The notes under the pieces are model-generated. The model made no database searches, was not told the DNA's origin, and saw only the letters and a list, made by a program, of their open reading frames with translations. The translations under genes were made by a program, and so were the position numbers. 64,000 bases of DNA from Hymenobacter nivis. Lineage in GTDB: Bacteria; Bacteroidota; Bacteroidia; Cytophagales; Hymenobacteraceae. The DNA lies in assembly GCF_006439025.1 (NCBI RefSeq), contig NZ_RCYZ01000008.1, forward strand, positions 245,912 to 309,911, given 5' to 3'. Below, in pieces: positions 58,757 through 64,000 of the stretch; within the stretch, counting starts at the first letter, position 1, and each line of letters begins with the position of its first letter.

Positions 58757-60028
58757 CTAGGGGCGCGGGCTGAGCACGCCGGCGGCCAGCACGCGTAATG
58801 CATTGGCTTGGTAGGGGTTGAGTGAGTCGGCGGCCACGCGGCGCATTGCGTCGCGGGCGGCGGCGGGCTGTCGGTTTTGCCAATAAGCCATGCCCAGGTG
58901 GTAAAGCGCCCGGCGCGACAGGGGCCCGTCCAGGGCCTCGGCCAGGCGGTGCAGCGGCGGCTGGGCCGATTGGTTATCGCCCGATTGCAGCAGAAATAGG
59001 CCGCGGTAGTAGCTCAGCGTGTCGGCCCCCAGCTCGTCGGGCCCTAGGCGGCCCAGCGTGTGCAGGGCGGTGGGGTAGTGGCCGGCGCGGTACTCGGCCA
59101 GGGCCTGGGCCAGCAGGGGGCGGTGGCGCTCCTGGGCCGGCGTGAGGCCCAGCGCGGGGTCGAGGCGGTAATAGGCGGCCCAGCCTTCCTCAGGCTGGGT
59201 GGCGCGGTTCGTCGTCCAGAGGGCCAAGGCGGTACCCAGCGCCACCAGCAGCGCGGCGGCGGCCCACAGCAGGCTGCGCCGCCGGTGGCGCCGGCCGATG
59301 CGCTGGAGCCGGGCCAGCGAGGTGGTGCGCTGGTCGAGGCGGCGGTCGAGCAAGTGCAGGCGCAGGCGCAGCGTGTCGTGGCCGGCGGCCCAGCGCAGGT
59401 CGGCGGCAAACTGCTCGTAGGCGGCGTGGGCGGCGGCCAGGTCGGGCTCGTCTAATAAGCGCTGCTCAAACGCTTCCTGGGTCGCCTCGTCCAGGGCCCC
59501 GTCGGCGAAGCGCTCCAGCGCGTCGAGGTGCACCCGGAAGCCGTGGGGCGGATTCGTCAAATCTACCAGCCGGCGCAGGCAGGCCCCTTTTTGACGGCGG
59601 GCCACGGCGGGGTTGGCAAAGCCCAGCTTGCCGCTCATGCGCCCAAAGTTGTAGCCGTGGAAGTAGAAATACGTCAGCAGCCGCTGGCAATCGGGCCCAA
59701 GCTGGTGGAAGTGTACCAGCCGCTGCTGGCGGCGGCTGGCCTCGGCGGCGGGCAACGGAGCGGCCGCGGCGGCCAGCCGCTGCTCGGCCAGCTGGTTCAC
59801 GTGGGCCGGTACGTCGGGCGGCAGGCGCGTCAGGCGGCCGTCCGATACTTGGTCGTAAAAATCGAGCAGGGCCCCCTGCAGCAGCGCGTGCGCCGCCGGG
59901 GCCCCCAGCTGGTGCTGGCGCAGGGCCCAGCGGGCAAACACGTCGCGGCGCTGCTGGTAGAAATCAACAAGAAATTTCTGGTTGCCAACGCGCAAGTGCG
60001 TCAGAACCTCGGCAAGTGGCGTAGACAT
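58757..60028 (-). CDS. Fused sigma-70-like/anti-sigma-like/TM/TPR protein
   Basis: The 423-residue product joins parts normally on two proteins. Residues about 10-90 resemble sigma region 2 (LRVGNQKFLVDFYQQRRDVF). Residues about 110-155 resemble region 4 (LGPDCQRLLTYFYFHGYNFG, then KLGFANPAVARRQKGACLRR). Residues about 168-212 look like an anti-sigma N-terminal helical domain (LERFADGALDEATQEAFEQR). A membrane helix follows (about 252-271), then two or three TPR-like repeats (about 300-415, YYRGLFLLQSGDNQSAQPPL, HLGMAYWQNRQPAAARDAM). It may be a membrane-held transcription factor. It is divergent from glyA across an AT-rich region. Confidence 0.78.
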   Translation of the reverse strand: MSTPLAEVLTHLRVGNQKFLVDFYQQRRDVFARWALRQHQLGAPAAHALLQGALLDFYDQVSDGRLTRLPPDVPAHVNQLAEQRLAAAAAPLPAAEASRRQQRLVHFHQLGPDCQRLLTYFYFHGYNFGRMSGKLGFANPAVARRQKGACLRRLVDLTNPPHGFRVHLDALERFADGALDEATQEAFEQRLLDEPDLAAAHAAYEQFAADLRWAAGHDTLRLRLHLLDRRLDQRTTSLARLQRIGRRHRRRSLLWAAAALLVALGTALALWTTNRATQPEEGWAAYYRLDPALGLTPAQERHRPLLAQALAEYRAGHYPTALHTLGRLGPDELGADTLSYYRGLFLLQSGDNQSAQPPLHRLAEALDGPLSRRALYHLGMAYWQNRQPAAARDAMRRVAADSLNPYQANALRVLAAGVLSPRP

Positions 60029-60169
60029 AATAAATAGTATTTAAAAATGATTGATAATGAATAAATCAATCTAATAGTAGGATAAACTAGTATTTTTTAA
60101 TGAAGGTATGATTTATTTAGAAATTGCCCACCAGCCTCAGTGCCTGCGGGCGGGGCGGCGGGGCCATTG

Positions 60170-60177
60170 TACCTTTG
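60170..60177 (+). promoter_or_regulatory. Predicted -7 element abutting glyA
   Basis: TACCTTTG ends four bases before the glyA ATG (60182), an exact match to TAnnTTTG. If used, glyA mRNA would have almost no leader. No good -33 element is present 19-23 bp upstream; the AT-rich tract at 60029-60120 may hold other signals. Confidence 0.5.
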
Positions 60178-60181
60178 GCCT

Positions 60182-61474
60182 ATGCAAACCACCGCCCCTG
60201 CCCGCCTCCGCGACGCCGCCGTGTTCGGCCTCATCGACCAAGAAAAAACCCGCCAGACCCACGGCCTGGAGCTGATTGCGTCCGAAAACTATGTGTCGGA
60301 GCAGGTGATGGCCGCCCAGGGCTCGGTGCTCACCAACAAGTACGCTGAGGGCCTGCCCGGTAAGCGCTACTACGGCGGCTGCGAGATAGTTGACCAAGTA
60401 GAACAGTTGGCCATCGACCGCGTGAAGGAGCTTTTCGGCGTGACCTGGGCTAACGTGCAGCCCCACTCCGGGGCCCAGGCCAACGCCGCTGTGATGCTGG
60501 CCTGCCTCAACCCCGGCGACAAAATCCTGGGTTTCGACCTCAGCCACGGCGGCCACCTCACCCACGGTTCGCCCGTCAACTTCTCAGGCAAGCTCTACCA
60601 GCCCAGCTTTTATGGCGTGGAGCAGGAAACCGGCCTCATCGATTGGCAGAAGGTGAAAGAAACGGCCCGCCGCGAACGGCCCAAGATGATCATCTGCGGC
60701 GCCTCGGCCTACTCGCGCGACTGGGATTACAAAACCCTGCGCGAAGCCGCCGACGAGGTAGGGGCCCTATTGCTGGCCGACATCTCGCACCCGTCCGGCC
60801 TCATCGCCAAGGGCTTGCTGAACAACCCGTTTCAGCACTGCCACATCGTGACGACGACGACCCACAAAACCCTGCGGGGCCCCCGCGGCGGCCTCATCAT
60901 GCTGGGCCAAGACTTTGAAAACCCCTTTGGCCTGAAAACGCCCAAGGGCGAAATCCGGCTCATGTCGGCCCTGCTCGATTCGGGCGTATTCCCCGGTACC
61001 CAGGGCGGGCCCCTCGAGCACGTCATCGCCGCCAAGGCCGTGGCTTTCGGCGAGGCACTGAGCGACGATTTTACGGACTACGCCAAGCAGGTGGCAGCCA
61101 ACGCCCAGGCACTGGCCGCCGGTTTCACTGGGCTGGGCTACGACATCATCTCGGGCGGTACCGACAACCACTTGATGCTGATTGACTTACGCTCGAAGGG
61201 CCTCACCGGCAAGCTGGCCGAAAACACGCTCATCAAGGCCGACATCACCATTAATAAGAACATGGTGCCGTTCGACGACAAGTCACCGTTCGTAACCAGC
61301 GGCATGCGCATCGGCTCGGCCGCCATCACCACCCGCGGCCTGGGCACCGCCGACATGGGCCGCATCGTGGAGCTCATCGACGAGGCCCTGATGCACCACG
61401 CCGACGACACCCGCCTCGGCCACGTGCGCCGGCAGGTGAACGCCTGGCTCCAGGATTACCCACTTTTTGCCTAA
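60182..61474 (+). CDS. glyA: Serine hydroxymethyltransferase
   Basis: The 430-residue PLP enzyme converts serine and tetrahydrofolate to glycine and methylene-tetrahydrofolate. It has LELIASENYVSEQVMAAQGS, NKYAEGLPGKRYYGGCE, NVQPHSGAQAN and the PLP-lysine motif TTTTHKTLRGPRGG. The C-terminal domain (GGTDNHLMLIDLRSKGLTGK) is also intact. ATG 60182 (MQTTAPARLRDAAVF) fits the family length. A -7 element lies directly upstream. Confidence 0.97.
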   Translation: MQTTAPARLRDAAVFGLIDQEKTRQTHGLELIASENYVSEQVMAAQGSVLTNKYAEGLPGKRYYGGCEIVDQVEQLAIDRVKELFGVTWANVQPHSGAQANAAVMLACLNPGDKILGFDLSHGGHLTHGSPVNFSGKLYQPSFYGVEQETGLIDWQKVKETARRERPKMIICGASAYSRDWDYKTLREAADEVGALLLADISHPSGLIAKGLLNNPFQHCHIVTTTTHKTLRGPRGGLIMLGQDFENPFGLKTPKGEIRLMSALLDSGVFPGTQGGPLEHVIAAKAVAFGEALSDDFTDYAKQVAANAQALAAGFTGLGYDIISGGTDNHLMLIDLRSKGLTGKLAENTLIKADITINKNMVPFDDKSPFVTSGMRIGSAAITTRGLGTADMGRIVELIDEALMHHADDTRLGHVRRQVNAWLQDYPLFA

Positions 61475-61597
61475 GCAGTGAACGGGGGCGGGCGCGTCCG
61501 GCATTAAGGTATTAGGGCCCCGGGGCGTTAGTCCCAAGCGCGCCTTTTTGTCGTATCTCCCGCAGTTCACTTATCTGCTCATTCACCCCTGCACGCA

Positions 61598-62485
61598 TTG
61601 GAAGCGAAAACATCGCTGGGCGACCAGCACGAAATGTCCTTTATCGACCACTTGGAAGCGCTGCGTTGGCACGTTATCCGGGCGGCGATATCGGTGGTGG
61701 TTTTTGCCACAATTGCCTTTTTCTCGAAGAATTTCCTCTTCCATACCCTGATTTTGGGGCCCTCGCGCGCCGATTTCTGGACCTACCGGATGTTCTGCCG
61801 GCTGGGGGCCCTCTTTGGCTCATCCGAGCCTTGCGCCGACCACGTCAACTTCATCATCCAGAACCGGGAGATGAGTGGGCAGCTCTCCATGCACATCAGC
61901 ACGTCCGTCATCGCGGGCTGCATCTTGGCCTTTCCCTACCTTTTCTGGGAGCTCTGGCGCTTCATCAAGCCCGGCCTCTACCCACATGAGCGCCAAAACT
62001 CGCAGGGGGCCGTGTTCTTCGTGTCGATTCTCTTCATATCGGGTGTGCTATTCGGCTACTACATCGCCGCCCCGATGAGCATCAACTTCCTGGCCGGCTA
62101 TACCGTCGACGCCAGCATCGAGAACCAGATTGACCTTCAGAGCTACCTGAGCACCCTCACCACCATGACGCTCTCGTGCGGCCTGGTGTTTGAGCTGCCC
62201 ATGATCGTGTTCTTCTTGGCCAAAGCCGGCATGATTACGCCCGAAATCATGCAGCTCTACCGCAAGCACGCCATTGTGGTTATCTTGGTGCTCGCAGCCA
62301 TCATCACCCCGCCCGACGTCACGGCCCAAATCATCGTCACCATCCCCATCATGCTGCTCTACGAGCTCAGCATCCACATTGCCCGCGTGGTGCGCCGTGG
62401 CGATGCCACCCGCCTCAACGCCAAGCTGGCCCGCCAGCAAGCCGAAGAAGAAGCCCGTACCGCTATCGGCCCGCCCATCAACTAG
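61598..62485 (+). CDS. tatC: Twin-arginine translocase subunit TatC
   Basis: The 295-residue inner-membrane protein recognises twin-arginine signals and forms the core of the Tat translocon. It has MSFIDHLEALRWHVIRA at the start, six membrane helices, FPYLFWELWRFIKPGLYPHE and AIITPPDVTAQIIVTIPIML (both typical). Loops between helices 1 and 2 are longer than in E. coli, as usual for the phylum. The start is uncertain: TTG 61598 gives MEAKTSLGDQHEMSFIDH, while the ATG at 61634 would start at MSFIDH. No tatA gene is adjacent. Confidence 0.93.
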   Translation: MEAKTSLGDQHEMSFIDHLEALRWHVIRAAISVVVFATIAFFSKNFLFHTLILGPSRADFWTYRMFCRLGALFGSSEPCADHVNFIIQNREMSGQLSMHISTSVIAGCILAFPYLFWELWRFIKPGLYPHERQNSQGAVFFVSILFISGVLFGYYIAAPMSINFLAGYTVDASIENQIDLQSYLSTLTTMTLSCGLVFELPMIVFFLAKAGMITPEIMQLYRKHAIVVILVLAAIITPPDVTAQIIVTIPIMLLYELSIHIARVVRRGDATRLNAKLARQQAEEEARTAIGPPIN

Positions 62486-62510
62486 GGAGCCCGTGCAGGT
62501 TTCATCCGGT

Positions 62511-62553
62511 GGGGCCCCCGCTGCGGTGCCTTTGGGCCCGCGGCGGGGGCCCC
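62511..62553 (+). terminator. GC-rich hairpin after tatC
   Basis: GGGGCCCCCGC pairs with GCGGGGGCCCC around a 21-nt loop that itself contains GGGCCC, 25 bp after the tatC stop. It is followed by TTCCTTATTATATAG rather than a clean T-run. It probably ends the tatC transcript. Confidence 0.6.
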
Positions 62554-62585
62554 GCTTCCTTATTATATAGTATAGTCCCTAACCC

Positions 62586-62942
62586 ATGCGTCCGAACCAC
62601 CTCACCATCCTGGGGGCCCTAGCTGCCGCCAGTACCTTGGCCGGTTGCCAGCCAACTCTTACCACCACGCCCGTCGAAGCGCCGCCGGCCGCCACTGCAC
62701 CAGCCCCCGCGCCCCCCACCGGGGCCCCCACCGCCGCAGCCGCGCGTGCGGCCATTGGCCATTACTTGGAAGGTCAGCCCAACGCTCTGCTCTACGTCGT
62801 CGATTCGGCCCGTACCATCGACCTCGGTTCTTCTTGGCAGGTATTGGTGCCCCGCACCGACTGGGCCCGCCGTATGCCCAACCGCGCCGCTTTTGAGGTA
62901 GATAAGCAAACCGGTAGTGTAAAATCCCTCTTAGTGAAGTAG
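62586..62942 (+). CDS. Small lipoprotein, unknown
   Basis: The 118-residue product has a lipobox (ASTLAGC, Cys about 21), a Pro/Ala/Thr-rich linker (about 30-50) and a compact C-terminal domain. That domain reads AIGHYLEGQPNALLYVVDSA, WQVLVPRTDWARRMPNRAAF, FEVDKQTGSVKSLLVK. The last part resembles PepSY/NTF2-like small domains, but no firm assignment is possible. Confidence 0.72.
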   Translation: MRPNHLTILGALAAASTLAGCQPTLTTTPVEAPPAATAPAPAPPTGAPTAAAARAAIGHYLEGQPNALLYVVDSARTIDLGSSWQVLVPRTDWARRMPNRAAFEVDKQTGSVKSLLVK

Positions 62943-63422
62943 CCCGGCGCAGTAGCCGCCATTCAGCACCCCAATTCACCCAGCGGTGCCCATTGACGAT
63001 TTACTTAGTTACCTGAAAATAATGTAGCCGATCATTTTGGTGCCTTATCGGTACAGCCGCAACTGGAAAAGGAGCCACATATTATCAGGTTACTTATAGA
63101 GGTTAAGCGCAAGTATTTACATGAATACCTGTAAATCAAGGCTGTAATAGTCTAAAGGTGCTTATCCTTAGGATACGGTGCCAACAGCTGCGTAGCGAAT
63201 CCCTCTGGATAAAAAAACCATGCCCAGCTTGAATACTCTAGACAATCCGTCTAGGCATCTGCGTTCATCCAAGCACCAAAGGACGCCTCACTGCCACTAG
63301 CCCGGAAGCCTTCAGCAGACACTTCCACGATGCTTTCAATATTACGCAAGTTTGCCGACTTCTATCCATCAGCGTATTAGCTACAGCAAGTGTTGTTGTG
63401 AGAAAACAAACATTACATATTG
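62943..63422. other. Gene-poor AT-rich stretch upstream of the promoter array
   Basis: No convincing gene is seen. GC content falls sharply compared with the rest of the window. A short forward stretch at about 63287-63390 reads TSPEAFSRHFHDAF then VCRLLSISVLA, faintly like the first helix-turn-helix of AraC-type regulators, but with an internal gap and no start. It could be the remnant of a decayed gene. Otherwise I see nothing structured here. Confidence 0.5.
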
Positions 63423-63453
63423 TTTGCCAGCTCAAATAATGCGAGTACCTTTG
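63423..63453 (+). promoter_or_regulatory. Predicted rRNA-type promoter P1
   Basis: TTTG (63423-63426), 19-bp spacer, TACCTTTG (63446-63453): an exact Bacteroidota promoter. It is followed by CACTCCCAAA and a GGGGGAAA block shared with P2. Confidence 0.8.
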
Positions 63454-63582
63454 CACTCCCAAACGGGGGAAACGGTATTGGAAAGTAGCAAGTCGCACTT
63501 AGTAATACCAAGTCAATCGCTTCAAATGCACGAAGGCGATTTTTATTGAGTTCAAACAAACCCAATAAAAATTTACTTAAAG

Positions 63583-63613
63583 TTTGTTTAGTTGAGAAAA
63601 CGCCTTATCTTTG
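63583..63613 (+). promoter_or_regulatory. Predicted rRNA-type promoter P2
   Basis: TTTG (63583-63586), 19-bp spacer, TATCTTTG (63606-63613), then CACTCCCAAAAGGGGGAAA. It lies 160 bp after P1 with the same spacing. Confidence 0.8.
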
Positions 63614-63737
63614 CACTCCCAAAAGGGGGAAAGGGTTAAAAGGCTTCAAAAACAGCCTTGACGACCATACAGAAGTCGCATTTAATTGGAAGCGGCGAAA
63701 GATGAAGGTTAGCAGTGAAGAAAATTATTTCTTCTTT

Positions 63738-63771
63738 CTTGCGACACTTTCAAAAATATTTCTTACCTTTG
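63738..63771 (+). promoter_or_regulatory. Predicted rRNA-type promoter P3
   Basis: The -7 element TACCTTTG (63764-63771) is exact and followed by CACTCCCAA as at P1 and P2, 158 bp after P2. The -33 is weaker: CTTG at 63738-63741, 22 bp away. Confidence 0.7.
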
Positions 63772-64000
63772 CACTCCCAATCGAAAAGAGCGGGGATTAG
63801 GATAATGAAAACGGGCTGGTTTGCCGGCCCCACGGTTGCTTCAACAGGAAGCGGCGTACGTTCTTTGAATGACGGAAACAGACAAATAGTAAGGGAGCCG
63901 GTTGGTTTACCAGCCGGCTCAACCACGAAACGCGTTGAGTGGCCTTGTCCCCGAGTGGGGCGAGGCGTGCACAAGACAGCAGCCTATTTTCGAGTAGGTG
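63772..64000 (+). other. Predicted leader of a ribosomal RNA operon (boxA-like site, hairpins)
   Basis: After P3 comes a leader without a sensible ORF. GTTCTTTGAA at 63860-63869 resembles the boxA-type sequence in Bacteroidota rRNA leaders (I recall GTTCTTTGACA-like words before 16S genes). ACAAATAGTAAG follows, then a hairpin GAGCCGGTTGG/CCAGCCGGCTC (63895-63920) and further stems near 63943-64000. The 16S gene itself is not in the window; the call is by inference from the promoters and boxA. Confidence 0.65.

Noticed and set aside
63287..63390. Faint AraC-like helix-turn-helix fragment
   Set aside because: Only about 30 residues with an internal gap and no start; too weak to call a pseudogene, so only mentioned under the gene-poor stretch.
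63546..63800. 84-codon open frame near the right end
   Set aside because: It spans two promoter blocks (P2 and P3), and its composition follows the promoter sequence.

Overview
The window looks like chromosome from a GC-rich member of the Bacteroidota, most like Hymenobacter (Cytophagales). I base this on four things. Promoters have the Bacteroidota form TTTG-N19..23-TAnnTTTG. There is a protein with a type IX secretion (T9SS) C-terminal sorting domain, plus an orphan fragment of one. Gene pairings such as nfeD-floA and DUF1573-yajC-ybbR-coaE are typical of the phylum or of bacteria broadly. Nearly all genes are core or household genes with uniform codon use. I see no prophage, conjugative element, intact insertion sequence or CRISPR array. 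The only transposase-like gene is a solitary RAYT/Y1-type gene at 33.3-33.9 kb.

Layout. 0-5 kb: tail of a radical SAM/SPASM gene, then floA, nfeD, a small secreted protein and proS on the minus strand. 4.5-10 kb: envelope proteins (Gly/Tyr-rich lipoprotein, FadL-like porin, lipoproteins, a c-heme Tll0287-like protein). 10-14.4 kb: a VirK/YbjX protein, an FAD amine-oxidase-like enzyme and a secreted GH13 alpha-amylase. 14.5-17.3 kb: a T9SS fragment and a YgiB/YgiC-like pair. 17.4-21.7 kb: psd, a Glu/Leu dehydrogenase, cdsA and a CPBP protease. 21.8-28.9 kb: dusB, a histidine kinase, lipoproteins, an AttH/CrtC-type lipocalin and a frameshifted carboxypeptidase-regulatory-like gene. 29-36.4 kb: APC permease, GH95 fucosidase, RAYT-like gene, EamA transporter, hemA. 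36.4-39.1 kb: ArsR regulator, MscS channel, TerB-like protein. 39.3-39.5 kb: two tRNA-Val genes. 39.6-46 kb: an acyltransferase-like gene, coaE-ybbR-yajC-DUF1573, an NAD isocitrate dehydrogenase, a YtxH protein and nusB. 46-50.4 kb: ABC exporter, VOC protein, T9SS cargo, two tRNA-Pro genes. 50.5-58.5 kb: kmo, LytTR regulator, polA, a thioredoxin-fold protein, DoxX, DinB. 58.5-63 kb: a 40-residue ORF, a fused sigma-factor/membrane/TPR protein, glyA, tatC and a lipoprotein. 63.4-64 kb: three near-identical promoters about 159 bp apart, then a boxA-like leader. A ribosomal RNA operon probably begins just past the right edge.

Genome-level patterns. Three stand out. (i) The heptamer GGGGCCC/GGGCCCC is visibly over-used in genes and intergenic hairpins, and Gly-Ala is usually spelled GGG GCC although isolated Gly is usually GGC. 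(ii) Gaps between genes often hold long palindromes. Some are plain bidirectional terminators; others are built from short repeated words or resemble REP elements. (iii) Several -7 promoter elements end 4-6 bases before the start codon, implying very short or absent leaders. The most unusual single gene is the sigma/anti-sigma-like/TM/TPR fusion at 58757-60028.
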